From Sitta carolinensis (Eukaryota > Chordata > Aves > Passeriformes > Sittidae), in assembly GCA_032173965.1 (NCBI GenBank), contig JAVUNC010000005.1:3162001-3226000 (forward strand): a stretch of DNA of 64,000 bases, written 5' to 3'. Positions within the stretch are counted from its first letter, which is position 1. The number at the start of each line of letters is the position of its first letter. The notes below the pieces were generated by a model, which was not told the origin of the DNA, searched no databases, and was given only the letters and a program-made list of their open reading frames with translations. Shown piece after piece: positions 12,181 to 25,200 of this stretch. The translations under genes were made by a program, and so were the position numbers.

Positions 12181-14640
12181 AGAGTTCCAGTTCCTTGCAG
12201 ATTGTAACTGGCCCTGTAAATTTGACACCACGTTTAGCTTCTGAGGTGATAATGCATCAGATTACACTATGTGGGTATTTTTCATGGCATGTCTGTAAAA
12301 TAGAAACTAATATTCTGTATTGGCATTTCAGAAGGTGTTTCTTCAGAGGGTGAAGCTTTCAGTGAGGATTTGAAGACTGTTACTGTAAATGTGTCCATTT
12401 TGTGTATTTTTCATCACAGGCAGCTGACTTCTATTATAGACAAAATGTTAACAGTTTAGTATTTTGGTTTAGTTATAGGTGGTAGAGTTTTAAAACATAA
12501 ATAGATGTTTTGTATGGCAAAAAAAATAAATTAAAATAGCACTTGGAAGAGTTAATTATCTCCATATTTTCATAACTTCATTAGTTGCCTAAGTTGATGC
12601 TCCAGCAGTGTTTGCTGGGTGCTTTGTGCACACAGAGGGGCAGTTCTTGCCCTGAAAGCCTCAGTCTTGGGGCATCAGATGTTGGATTTGATAATGCAGG
12701 AAGCAGTAAACAGTGACCAATTCTGAACTGTTTTAACTGTAACAGCTGTTTAAAAAATTTTAGTGTGTTCTTGAACAGAAAATGAAGTTCTCAATTGCAC
12801 TAATAATTTTCTTGAAAGAGCTTTTGCTTTCTATAGAAAACTGCCTTTTTGTGGTAGACCAGAAAACTTGTTTTTTCCTTTACAGGGAAGAGTTTTTGCA
12901 TAAAACCATTTTCTGACCAGCTTTAAAATACAGAGATAGCAAAGACTACTGAGAGGTTTCTTCTCATCACTCCTAGGGAAACTAAATGCTAAACTATCAC
13001 TATTATGTGAGGTTTATTGAAATCTAGAAAAGGTCCTTGCTGTTTTATCCTCTCTCCATACCCAGAAGAGGAAGAAAATGAAATAAAATATATATGCCAG
13101 GCTATTTTTGCCTCCAGGGTTGTTAGTGAGAGCTTTAGCTGCTTCAGTGCTTTCCTGCCTTCTCTCTGAAGCTGTGCTTGTTGGTCCCACTTGCAGCAGC
13201 AACCTAAAACATTTCAAAACATGTGGGGCGAGAGGAAGGGAAGCAGGAGGAAATTATATTGGCCTTTTCCAGGAAATTGTGAGTTTTGCCAAACATTGAT
13301 ACAGCAAAAGCTTTTCACAGGAGAATCCAGTTTCCATTTGGAAATGCTGCTGTGATATTGATGGGTCAACTCCTGTGCCTTCTCTTCCCCACCTGGGTTC
13401 TCTGTCTGGACTTCATTCCTTTCCTCTCACCTGACCTTAAAGAGCACAGTAATAGGTGTTTTCTTAGGATCTTTAATAATATTTTTTTAATTGTCTGTTT
13501 TTTCATTTTGGCAGTCATCTGGTCAGAGCCTCTAGCCCAAACAAGCAAAATCCAAGTTCTAATGGATGAATCAACTTTGTTGATGTTTTGTGATATTGGC
13601 AGCTGCTATAGCAGTGAGCTGCCACAGATTTCCCTCCAATGGCTCTGGTGTGTGTTTCCTCTCCACATCAGCCAGGTTGGAGCTGCATCCTGCTTGGGAA
13701 TGGACATGGAAGAATATCTTAGCTCCGCATACACCATAAAATCAGGTTCTCATGGTACTTTGAATGGTGAGAGGTTTATGTCTGTATGTTTGGGCGTTTT
13801 TTCAGTAGCACCACAAAGCATCCATCAGTTCCCAGATGTTTGGAGTTGAGGATAACTCCAAATGAAGTTGGTTTTTTGTAATTTTTTTTTTTTTTTTGTT
13901 ACATTATCCCTGTGCTTGTCTGGCTTGTGCCAAAGCAATGTAGCTCTGTCACTGTGGTGGAGGAACCCCATTTTGCAATGTGTTTTTAAGACAGCAAGAC
14001 TTTATTTGAAGGGTGGAAGGAGAACACTTGGAATCCACTTCCTTATTAACCTCTAAGTCTCCTCTCCTTGAGCATTTTGATGGCATGGCGTAGTTTCTTC
14101 TTTCTAGTTCTAAAAAGTGGCTTTTCTCAATTTTTAGCCAGTTTTTCACTAATTCTAAACTGTGTATTTACAGGCTGCTTGCTCATCATGACTATTTCCA
14201 ACCTCACCAAGCAAGAGCTTTTCATGTAGCCTTCCAGGTCTTCCCCTCCATTGTAATGGGAGTATGGGTTTGAAGTGCTCAGCAAACCGAACTTTTCCCC
14301 ATCTGTGTTTATCTCAGTGTGTGAGGACATTCAGATAGAGCCTGTGCCTCTATTCCAATTTCATGTTGCCCATTCAAATAAATTATGTCTGAAGAGCTGA
14401 TCAGTAGGATGTCAATCCTACCTGTAGACAGGAGGAAATCCAATGGGAAAATTGATTATTAACATGGTGCAGTAAAAATACAGAGACAGAAAAGGCATTA
14501 AATCGGGTTTTGGGTTTTCTAATTTGTCTTCATAGTCCATAAAATATCCACAGATTAAATTGTGTTTCGGTTGTAGCATGAATATGGATTTTGGTACACC
14601 AAACTCTGGAAGAGCTGTGCACAGAACACAAAACATTGGG
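12181..14640. other. intronic unique sequence with a 187-codon chance frame
   Basis: Unique AT-rich DNA. It contains the longest open frame outside TAF3 (13286-13849, +), which shows no domain, and a T16 run at 13882-13897. No interspersed repeat is recognised. Confidence 0.55.
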
Positions 14641-14643
14641 GAG

Positions 14644-14818
14644 GGATGGATGGATGGATGGATGGATGGATGATGGATGGATGGATGGATGGATGGATGG
14701 ATGGATGGATGGATGGATGGATGGATGGGTGGATGGATGGATGGATGGATGGGATGGATGGATGGATGGATGGATGGATGGATGGATGGATGGATGGATG
14801 GATGGATGGATGGATGAT
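14644..14818. repeat. (GGAT)n tetranucleotide array with interruptions
   Basis: About 175 bp of GGAT units (ATCC on the minus strand). Visible interruptions are a one-base-short unit near 14671, an A-to-G change near 14729 (gatgggtgg), an extra G near 14752 (gatgggatgg) and a short unit at the right end. All frames are open for long stretches because the unit has no stop, which explains the MDGW-type and HPSI-type peptides read from it. Confidence 0.98.
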
Positions 14819-15285
14819 GTGCTGCCAGTACAGGAGAGTTCATGTTGCAATTGTACTCAAAAACTAGCTCAGAACAACATAATTTACAAAGTGTATTTTC
14901 AGGCTTTTGTATGGTTGCTTGGCTATAATCTCATTAACTTTTAAAACTAAACATGGAGGCAGACTTAAGCTCTGACTTTTATGTCCAAACTTTAAAAAAA
15001 TTAAATCAAAATTGAGGATTTTGGTTCAGGACCTACTTTAAACACATGTGGGGATATTTACACTGGCTAACACAGATACTGAAGTTGTTCTGGCAAGTCG
15101 TTGCAAATAGGAATCAAAGATCCCTAGAAATCCATTGAATAGACAGGCACACTCCTCAAGGAAGATGATTCAAAATGCTGGATAACTAAACTAGAGGCCT
15201 AAAGAAAATTATATAAATACCTTGGATTCTCCCCTCTTTCCTTCTCCACCCTGTTCTTCCAACAGACATTTATACTAATGCATTA

Positions 15286-15288
<3 letters not shown>

Positions 15289-15329
<41 letters not shown>
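15289..15329. repeat. A41 homopolymer
   Basis: Forty-one consecutive A residues, preceded by tagtt and followed by ggcttttt. I see no retroelement body or processed-gene sequence upstream and no obvious target-site duplication. It may be a recent poly-A expansion or an assembly/polymerase slippage site. Confidence 0.95.
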
Positions 15330-15332
<3 letters not shown>

Positions 15333-18300
15333 TTTTTCCTATTTAGTTTTGAAGATGGTTTTGGCCTTAAACACAGCACAGTCTACAGAAATGCAATTAT
15401 TTAAGTTTTCGTTTTTAATGTGGCTCATCATTGCTAAATTGAAGAACCCAGGATTAAAAAAAAGCACGTAATGTGAATTAAATGGTGGTGGTGGCCAGTG
15501 AGTGTTTGTGTTACAGCAATAGTATCACAGGTTCATTTCCTTTGTATATCTTACTTGATATTTTGCAAACTAGGATGGGGTTTTCCCAGCTTTTTCTGTA
15601 TACTTTTTCAGGGCCTTTTGTTTCCAGAGATGTAAATTGAAAGAGATGCCATTTCCACGCAAAGAGATGAAATGTTTATTTTAAGAGCACACAAGGACTC
15701 TGTTACAATATAACTTGTTGAATCCTTGATGCCAGACTGGCTTTCCTCGGAAGATGAATGGGAATTTGAAAAGGACCCTGTCAAATGAATTGGGCTTTAC
15801 AGTTACTCCTTTTAGCCAAAGCTGTACTTCACACTCCTCTGTTTTGGCTTTTAAGCATGAAGGAGCAACATGTAAGAAAACAGAAAGTCTGCAGCCCCGG
15901 TGCATGTGATGGGATATTTTCGTGGTTTATCTACTGTTTTCAAGCCTTCCCCTGTGCCCCCTCCCCAAAACAAGGGAACAAAACCCTCCATACAAGCAGA
16001 GGGGGAAGCAAAATGAGCAAAATTAAGAAGAGTTTTCATTAAGAGTGGAAGGGTTTTTTTCCTGCGACAGTGTTATAGCTAATTTCCAGCTGGAGCAGCC
16101 TGCAGGGAATTGTGCTGAGTCCCCTGTGGGCTCAGGGATGGGGATGGGATGCTGGGACTCATGGGCTGCAGGTCCCTGGCTGGGCTGCAGGTCCCCAGGC
16201 ACAGCAGAAATCGGCTCAGTTGTGCTCTCAGCTTGTGTAGAAGAGGGAACTGGTTGTTTAAAACAGACTGCCATGATTTTGCCATGCCTTCGTTCTCTGC
16301 CAAAGTTTTCCAGAAGCAGGGAGTGAGAATATCTTCCTGCCACCTTTCTGAGGGTGTTTTTAAACCTGCACGTCAGCATAAATAAAACAGGGAAGGAGCA
16401 GTGCAAGGTTCAGCTGAGCTACAGCAGCGACTTCGGAGCGTGCTTAACCTTGCATATTTTATTCTTTTGGTCTGACTGGTGTGTCTGTAGCTGCAGACAG
16501 CATGCTCTTAATAAAATTAAAAGTGGGAATTAAATATGGTAGTGCAGGGTGATAGGGCAAAGCTAGGAGTTTCTCATGCAACTTTGCTTCCTTCTGATCT
16601 TTTATTCAGCGTTTGGAGATGGCAGATGTGCCGTCCTTTCCCTGGCGTATTTTTTAATACTGGTATGCTTCTTGCACTCTACTTCCCCCTTTGGATTTCT
16701 ATACTGCTGAAATGTTATGTGTACAGGAGAGGGTTCATAAATATATATGTTCCCTGACGGTTTCAGTTCCTGCATGTGTTAATGAATGTATGTCCCTCGA
16801 TGGAGTTTCAGTTCTGCAGCAGACGCGATGGATTTCTCCCTCTTTATCAGTGGCACCATTAGCAGAGATAGAAATGGAAACTTTTTCAACTAAAACCAGC
16901 TGGGATATCATTGATCGAGATACAGTCTAACCCAGAAAAGTGGGGTGTAAGTAGTAATTGGAGCTGTAATGCAATTGAAATGTTGGGTTTTTTGCTGTTT
17001 CTTGTTGTTTTTAGGATATTTCATGACCTGTTCATTCATTCATTCTCTGTCTTTGTTTTCCCTTAAAAATACAAATTTATCAAAGCTGATGATAAAAAGG
17101 GGTCTAGTGCTGCTGAAACAACAGATAGAAATATTAGAAATATTATTTTGTTCTTTTAAAAATATTTAAATATATATTACAGGTGTGTAAAAGAAGTAAT
17201 ATGGTACTCTAAGGGATTTTCAAATCCATGACATCTTTTCCCTTTAACGTGTTATACTTAACATTGCATGCAAAAGCATGGAACAAGACTTCATAGGCTT
17301 GTGTTTAAAAACAAACAAACAAACTGAACCAAAAACCCCCAATCTTCCCAAGACTCTGGATTTACATTTAAAAAATAAAACAGGTTACAAAGATCCTGGC
17401 ATTAAATGTGCAGAAATGAGCATTTGATGGTGGGTTTCAAAGGAAGCAGATTAAGTGATTCACAAGTGCCGTGGTGTTTGGCACGTGTGGGGATTCGAGC
17501 AGCAAGTCAGAGAGGCACAGATTAAATACTGTCAGAGACCTGGCTTTGTTGCATCTGTTTTCATGATGAAGATCTAATTTTGAATTATTTTGACAATCTA
17601 GAAATGCAGTTTACAGCAGCAAATATTTTTCCCATTAAATTTAGAGTCCCAGGCAGACAAATTGACTTGCCTTGGCTGTTTCCCTTTCAATACTTACTCT
17701 CCACAAATAAGTTCCAGAGTCAGATCTGGAGACTGATTGACTTTGCTTTCGAAAACGCATTTTAAAGACAAAACCTAAACTGTATTAAATATTTACATGT
17801 CATCAGTCACTGTAATTACCACAGTGGTTACGTTCTGCCTGGGAGAGGGGAGGGAGGTGGTCATACAACAGACATCGAGGCAGCTGATATTTAGGGGACA
17901 ATTTCTATCATGGCGTGATCACCGTGGGAATATGAGTCTGAAGCAAGGAAATTCTTTTTCCAGTCAGATGCATTTTATTAGAAGATTCAGTCCTCCTTTC
18001 TCACTTGGCTGCTCTGATGTTACAGGTTTTCACCACAGGTTAGTGCAGATATGGCCCAGATTTTCCCAGTTTCTACCCTCTGTGATTCTTTCCATTCCCT
18101 CCTTCATCCCAAGTAATTCTTCCCTGCGTACACCCGTCATTTTTGTACTGTGTGTGGGAAGGTGATATTAAAATAATATTATAGCAGCCCCTAGTAAATG
18201 TGGAGTCTGTGTGTATTGGTTACATGGGCTTAGTGATTGCAGATACACAGACACATAAAAATAGTCGCTGTACATCTCTGGCCACTTGACCTCACTGCTG

Positions 18301-18536
18301 ATCAGTCTCCCTTTGGATTTGTAGTATTTAGAAGTTATGTAGCAAATTCAGAAAGTTGTGTTTTAATTACTGATTATTCTGGAAACAGGAAAATTTTTTA
18401 CCTTTTTCACTTGATTTTTGAAAGATCTTTTGCAGTTCCTCCTCTCTGACACAATAAAATCATGTTTATTCCTAGAACAGTGTTTAGGCTTAGTGTGTAT
18501 TCTTACAGGACATTATTTGGAAAGGGTATGAAGCAT
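15330..18536. other. intronic unique sequence
   Basis: No gene, RNA gene or interspersed repeat is recognised. A GC-richer pocket lies at 16080-16260, and short tetramer-like (ttca)n words at 17030-17045. Open frames here are all under 130 codons and overlap one another on both strands. Confidence 0.55.
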
Positions 18537-18827
18537 CAAATTTGAGCTTGTGTAGTTCATGATATATCAAACAACACTGATACAGAAAAAACCCTGTTTT
18601 CCTTTAAATGAAAAACAAAAAAAAAGTAGCAATGCAAAAAGTGTTTTTTTCTGTTAAAAGTTTGACAGTGCCATTTGACTCAAACCAAATTTGAGTTTGT
18701 GTAGTTCATGATGTCTCAAACAACACTGATAAACAAAAAAAACCTGTTTTCCTTTAAATGAAAAACAAAAATGTAGCAATGCAAAAAGTGGGTTTTTCTA
18801 TTAAAAGTTTGACAGTGACATCTGGCT
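18537..18827. repeat. 149-bp direct tandem duplication
   Basis: Copy 1 (18537-18685) and copy 2 (18686-18827) align end to end. Both begin caaatttgag and share tgtgtagttcatgat, caaacaacactgata, cctgttttcctttaaatg, gtagcaatgcaaaaagtg and ttaaaagtttgacagtg. They differ by a few substitutions and by the lengths of the A and T runs, so the duplication is neither brand new nor very old. The unit resembles no transposon I know. Confidence 0.95.
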
Positions 18828-19646
18828 GTGAGGAGCTAGGAGAGATTTGAAATGGTCTGAATCTTTATTTGTTAGAGCTGAAGTATAATCTTTATTTCTA
18901 AACACACACACAGCATCTCAGTTGTGCTCCAGCTTTTCATTTCAACCGCAGAAAAATGCATTCATCTCACATCAGGCCAGGAGAACTGTTACACAGGTGG
19001 GTTTTATGTGCACATTTGCAGGCATAAATCACACACACATATCTTGGTTTTGTGTTGAGGGAATCCCAAAGCATCTGAAAAGTCCCACCTGAGGAGGTTA
19101 CAGGTAGAAACAGTAGAGCCACCCCTGTGAAAAGTAACAGGTAGATGGTTCACAGCCCTTTGCCTAAACTCTGTCCTCCTGCACAAGGGCACGAAGAACT
19201 TTCTCTTACACACCCCAGCGCTATGAAAGTGGCAATAACAAATGTAACGTTGGAGCAGAGTAAGAAAACTTGTCTATTTATCCCTATTTGCAGTTCCTTC
19301 ACTCCTTCATAGGTGCCTCAAGCCCTAGGGCAGTTATCCTAAGAGTGAAAAGCAGGTAGGAGATCCTCCCATTAGGATTCTCCACGAAGGTCTCTGAGCA
19401 CTCCCCAGCAGCAGAAAAATGAAACATTTCAGCCCATCCCTTGGGATTGTGGAGGCAGCGCTGCTCCTTGTGGAGAGAGACGCTTGGACTGTGAGCAGCT
19501 GTCCCACATACTCTGAAATGAAGAAATAAGAGATTTTTTTTGGCCGTAGGAAATGCAGAATCATGAGACCAGATAACTGGCATTTGAAAGGATTGCCAGG
19601 ATCATATAAAATGGTGCTTTATTTTCTTATCATTCAGAAGAGTTTC

Positions 19647-19666
19647 TTTTTTTTTTTTTTTTTTTT
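19647..19666. repeat. T20 homopolymer
   Basis: Twenty consecutive T residues between gtttc and ggtgg. Confidence 0.9.
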
Positions 19667-20976
19667 GGTGGTAACAGTTAGAATAAATGGTGCTAGTGTT
19701 ACAAAAACCATAATAATATATTGTTTTTATGTGGAAACAAAGCTCCAGAGGAAATGATGGTTTGATCTTCTGCATATTTTCCACAGTAAACATTTTTGGC
19801 ATTCCCTTTTTTTTTTTTGTGTGTCTGTTTTTTTAATACATTATTTTTTCTTCTTGCTTTAATGCAGCATAACTCCTCTAAATTTAGTGGGAAGTGTAAA
19901 TGTATGTAATGCTTTTTCTGTGGTTAGAAAATACATGTAGCATTAAGTTATTAAAGCTTGACTTTAAACTATGTCTTGGGCTAATGATTTTACAGTATAA
20001 TTGCTTTAGTTAATTTGAAGGCAGGTATACATACAGCTTATTCCATTTTGGCACTATAAAGTTTGCCATTGGTATTATACCTCATTTTTTATATGATTTA
20101 CATAATTTGTGAAACAGATTTAATACTTTGTATGTGAGCTAATTAGTTTCTGGTTTAGAGCCTTATTGTATGTTCATTGGGTTCTGAACACCTTTTACAG
20201 TAGCACAGAAGGTCATTGTTGGATCTAAATTCTTTTTAGAGCAATCAATCCCCTTTTAATAAAATAAGTTGCATAATTTTTAATGTAATTAAATTGGGTT
20301 CTGCGGAATTGTTTTCAGCTGTAAATTTGCTGAATTGGAAGAAATATGTGGTGATGTGTTAATTACTGAGTTGTGCTCTTTCCCTTATTATGGTATGGTT
20401 TGAGTTTACTGGACTTCACATGATTGCAATTTTACCTTTTTATATTTACCTCTGAGGTGCTCCTAAGGGGTATCCAGCCTTTTCTGGCAGAAGAGGAAAG
20501 GAAAGAAAAGGAACGTTTCTCTTAGAATTTCAAACACTTCCTGCCTAATTTTCAGAAGATTCCATGTTAATATATCCCTAACATTTATTACCAATTGCCA
20601 GATGACAGCAATACCAGCACTCACCCAGCGCTGAGCTCTTCAGGAGGTGACGAGGACCAGCTTGGGTGGGTGGACTAAATGTCCCTTTTCCAGGGAAATG
20701 GAGTCCCTCCGTGCACAATAAGCATCTTAAAGTCACATCACACGCCAGCCCAGAGAAGTTCTTTTCCTCTGGAATGTGATTTTTACATGAGGGCACATGC
20801 TGGCTGTTTTCCTCTCCAAGGAATTGTTTTCTTGGCTGCCGCCATCCCGTGTTTAACAGGACTGTGCAGCTTTAGCGGCTCCGGGCTTATTAGGAGTCTA
20901 AACAGTCTCCTGTATCCTTTGTGTCAAAATGAGTGAAGGCTTTGGAAATCATTCTGGGATTCACTGAGCAGGAAAA

Positions 20977-21000
20977 GGAGTTGCTCGAAAGAGCAACTCC
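20977..21000. other. perfect 10-bp stem-loop with GAAA loop
   Basis: ggagttgctc and gagcaactcc are exact reverse complements separated by gaaa. As RNA, either strand gives a 10-bp helix; on the transcribed (+) strand the loop is a GNRA tetraloop. No matching promoter or terminator context is visible, and the stem is too short for a microRNA precursor. Confidence 0.9.
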
Positions 21001-22105
21001 CTGAAGAAAGGCTGGCTTCCCAAATTAAAAACGGATAGCAGCAATTCCCTTCTGAAAGTTTTCTGCATCCATTCCCTGTGCTAACTCAGAGTTTTAACTT
21101 AATCAAATAATTTCTGTAACCAGTTATTTCTAATTTAGGTTTTACTTGCCTGTTTCTACCTCACTTTTTCCCTGTGTAGCTCTCATATGCATGCTTGTGC
21201 TTTTTAACTTTGTAAAGTAGTTGCATTTAGCACAGAGATAAATTAAAGTTAATGAGACAGAACCAGAACATGGCACAGGTATTTACCTTCCCTGTGTTCG
21301 TGTGCTGTAAGGAACTGGTTCTGGGATTTTTGTGCTCTGTGTATAACCCTGATCTCTAAACATGTTTTGTGGGAGAAGCAAATATCACCAGTTGCCTTCA
21401 TGCTCTTGGTTGAGGTGCAGCTGATTTCATTTAACAGCACACACAAAGTCTCTTACACAGAACCACCATCGAAGGATTTTGATTATTTATATGAACCCCT
21501 AACCGAGGCAGTGTTTTTCTCATGTGTTTACATGTATACATAGCTATAAAAAACTAAAGAACAGGAAAAACTGACTTTTTATTGTTATATTTGCAGCCAT
21601 TCTCGCTCAGCATAGAGCCGTTAGACCTTTGCAGTACAATTATACCAGTGGAAGCCTTTAAGGCATTTATTTCCAAGTGGGAATACTGTTTCTCCTACTT
21701 TAAACAATTAGATGAAGTGTAATCTCACTTTCTTCCTGTGGAATGCCACACTTTTATTGCTATCATTTATCAGTAGCGAGATGCAAATAAGATGTACGCT
21801 TAGGAGCCTGGCTCAAATAAAACCACATTGTATTGATTCTTGTGTGGTACAGAATGAAATGGAAAATCATCTGACAGGCAATCAGTGCTCATCAAAGCAA
21901 TTTTTAAAGAATAAAAGCTGAATGCGTACAATATAAATTCCTTATCTTGTTTACGTGATGTACGTGTGCAGTTTGAAAGTCAGAAACCTGATAAAAATTG
22001 CAGCTAATTGCGTGAGATAGTGCCGGTTATTTTCATTAGGGGACTAAAATGTGAGGTGTGGCTTGGGCTGAAAGCAGCTTCAGAGCCCACAGAAACTTTG
22101 GAAAT

Positions 22106-22212
22106 CATAGAATCGTAGTCCTGAGTTGGAAGGGACCCACAAGAAACATTGAGTTCAGCTCCTGGCCCTGCACGGGACAGCCCCAACAACCACACCGTGT
22201 GTCTGACAGTTT
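22106..22212 (-). mobile_element. CR1 LINE fragment (3' end)
   Basis: The plus strand reads catagaatcgtagtcctgagttggaagggacccacaag, then ctcctggccctgcacgggacagccccaacaaccacaccgtgtgtctgaca. This is the reverse complement of the CR1 3' end, close in wording to the copy at 6047. Confidence 0.93.
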
Positions 22213-25200
22213 ATTGATGCACACCTAAAGATGGAGGGAAAAAACCAAACAACCCCCCGAAACTTCCACATCACTGACAGCAAATGAAAGAGACTGAAAA
22301 ACTGAGGTTTTGTCCATGTAGCAAGTTAATGATTTTCTTTTAAAAAAAAATTTTCCCCATCCCCCTGCACTGCTCAGGAGACAAGACGGCTGCTGATTTC
22401 TTAAAGCCTTAAAGTTAGCTGACCTCCTCGCTGAACCCGACTTTAATGTAAACATTTTCTTGAGATGGTTCGTAGCAGGGCCAGCAAATCTGGAGAATAT
22501 TAGTGGCGCTGTGTTTGCGGGAAGCAGGAATCCCTTGGTAATTCTCAGGAGCTCTTTTCCAGGCCAAGGCAGCCTGAGACACAGTTGTGTTTTCAGTTTT
22601 GCAGGGTTCGTTGGTAATGCCCTGTGTATCTTTCTAAAATGTAATTAGTAAAACACATAATTAGTTTTTGCTTTGAAGTCGAGTTTTTCTTCCTTGCTTT
22701 CACTCTGTTAAAACTCTGTCTCCCCCCACCAAAGGTAAATAATTTGATAGCCCCAATGTTGGCGTTGATTTAGTTGTTGGCGTTTTGGCGTTGGTTTATG
22801 AATCTAAATGGAAGAGAGAAATTAGAGCAGGGCTTCCTCCAAGATCACCTCTTTACAGGAATATTAAGTTCCTTTAAATGCTCCACGCTTACATGAAACA
22901 CACAGCTGCTGTCTCAACCCCAGTATTTTGAAGACAAGTTTTATTCTTGTTTGGGTGCTTGCATTCCTTCTGTGCGGTAGGAGTTGGTTACATTTGTCAT
23001 CATGTGGAGTATTTTGCAGGTAGAAATATTGCAGCTGAATTTCTACATTTTCCTTAGCTGAGTGCCTTATTTTTTAAAGATACATTGCATTTATCATAAG
23101 CTTGATCAGCTGCTGAAATAAGATATAATACTTAGCACTTCTTGCTTCTCAGCTTCAAAGCACTTTTCACGCATTAACTGATCTCCCCAGCGTCCCAGTC
23201 TGCCCAGTGCTCTCTGCTGTACAGCAGCATGCCCAGAGTGGGTGCACTGGTGGGTAGCAGCCTGATGGACATCAGTCAGCAGTGCTTATTATCCCCTAGC
23301 ATGTTATATTTCGCTAACTATAAAAATCTGATTTTTACCTGCAGAAAAAAACCGTGTTTGCCCATAAGAAACCTGTGCCTGATATGGGCAGTCCTTGCTG
23401 TCACTGCATGTTGTGTGTTAATCTGCAAATTGGGCTCAGTCTGTTTTCCCAACAGGTAAAAACTTTAGAGAGTAGAGAGACTGGTGAAAGCAAACTCTGT
23501 GTGGAGTTGATTTTTTTTTTTTTTGGTTAAAAAAATACATCAAAGTTGCCTTTTTGTTTTGGAAGGAAACTTTACAGTTCTGCTACTAAAGTGTCTGAAA
23601 TCCAGCTTTCACTTTCAGCACAGGGCACAGAGATGCAAAACTCTCTTTAGATCTCTCATTTAAATTATTGAGAAAACTCGCAGAAAGGAAAGGGGAGGAG
23701 GGAGAAAGTCAGAGTGATGTTTTCTGCTTTTATTTTTTTAATTTTAATTTAGAGAAATATGTGAAGATTCCCAAGAGTAGCACAAAACTCTGCTGTTTGC
23801 AGAGGTAGAGTAGAACCCTGCCAAAATGTTGCAAATATTGGCTGGTTTTCTGAGATGAGCTGCATCAATTAATTCACCCTTCCACCCTCACTTTCTGTAG
23901 TCATGGACTGTGTCCCACATTTTCTGGAGCAAGGATTCTCTTCATTTATCTTTTTTGGAGGTTGTAGGGTACATTGAGCACACTGGACACTGGTCGGAAC
24001 ATATGTGACTTCCTGAAATGTAAATGATAGTAAAGGCTTTATATTATTACATAATAATTTGATTGGTATTTCTCTAAGTTTTGGTTGGTTTTTTCCAGGC
24101 TTTGATTACAGATATGTTTAAGTTGTTAAAATTGGCTGATGTGTGTGTTGGTTGTTGTGGCTTGTTTAATACCTCCTGTTTGCAGTTGTCCTGGTTTTAC
24201 CATCTTGAAAGATGGTTTCTATTTAGTTCCCTTAATGTTTGCCACAGTTTGTTTTAAAACCCACAAATTTAGCTGAAGTGTTTGTTTTTTTACTTAAGAA
24301 TGTTAACTTTAGAAATAAAAGATTTCCTGTTTATCAGCAAAAGTGTTTCTTCCCACTTGCTGGCATGATTTCGAAGATGGATTTTTTATTTCCTTCTCTT
24401 ACACCACATTTCTTTCTTGTGCTAAACATAATAAACCCTGAGCTATGATAAAGCTTATTTAACCCAAGTCTACCTGCCTCACCTCAAATAAATACAAAAT
24501 AAATTGGGCAAAAGAAAGAGATAGTATTTTTGAATCAGGACACAAACATCACTCTCTGTAAGATATTCATTGTACTGCAGTAAATGGGGAAAATATATTG
24601 AATTTATGCACACATGATTGACTTTTCATACAGTGAACTCAGGTTAAACATCTTGAATATGGAATATGAATAGAGCTAACATTTTCATATGAAGCAATAA
24701 TGAAAATTAACAGAGCTCCATTTCGACTGATAGCAAAGAACATTTGATACTCCAAGGCATAAAATGTGTTTAGTACTTGGGTTTTGTTAAGCTTGACAGA
24801 AGCCAGGAAACGGGACAGTACAACTGCAGCATAAAGGCTGCTTCTGTACCCGATGACAGGCTCGAGGATGGAATTGGGGGGAAACAATAACAGCCCCCAG
24901 CCACCCCTCATTCCTTACAGTAAGAGGAGAAGGCATTCATGGCTGTGTGTCGTCAATGGGATCGTCTCTGACAGCATCCGTCCTTGGGACCTGCGTTTTG
25001 TTCCCTGGCGCCAGCTGCAGGCACAGGAGGGGGGGGAAACTCCTCCTCGTGCATTTTACAGGAACAGTGCATTTGCTTTGGTATTTTTTACCTTGTTTTG
25101 TTCTGTAATAGTCCCGGATGAGATGGGGTTTATTCCAGGTAACAGGAAGGATATCCTGGTGCTTTCCTGGTGTAGGGAGGTGTGGGGCATGCAGACCAGC

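Larger units (their letters stand above)
18828..22105. other. intronic sequence with AT-rich possible regulatory stretch
   Basis: A T20 run lies at 19647-19666. From about 19860 to 20430 the DNA is AT-rich with many TTAATT/TAAT words and no repeat signature. A perfect stem-loop lies at 20977-21000. No gene is recognised. Confidence 0.5.

Noticed and set aside
13286..13849. 187-codon open frame on +, the longest outside TAF3
   Set aside because: It has no recognisable domain, a mixed hydrophobic composition typical of T-rich intronic DNA, no clear initiation context, and an intron-like polypyrimidine/AG tract in its middle. One frame of this size is plausible by chance in 64 kb.
14418..14944. 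MDGW-repeat and HPSI-repeat proteins on both strands
   Set aside because: They are translations of the GGAT tetranucleotide array, whose unit creates no stop codon; not genes.
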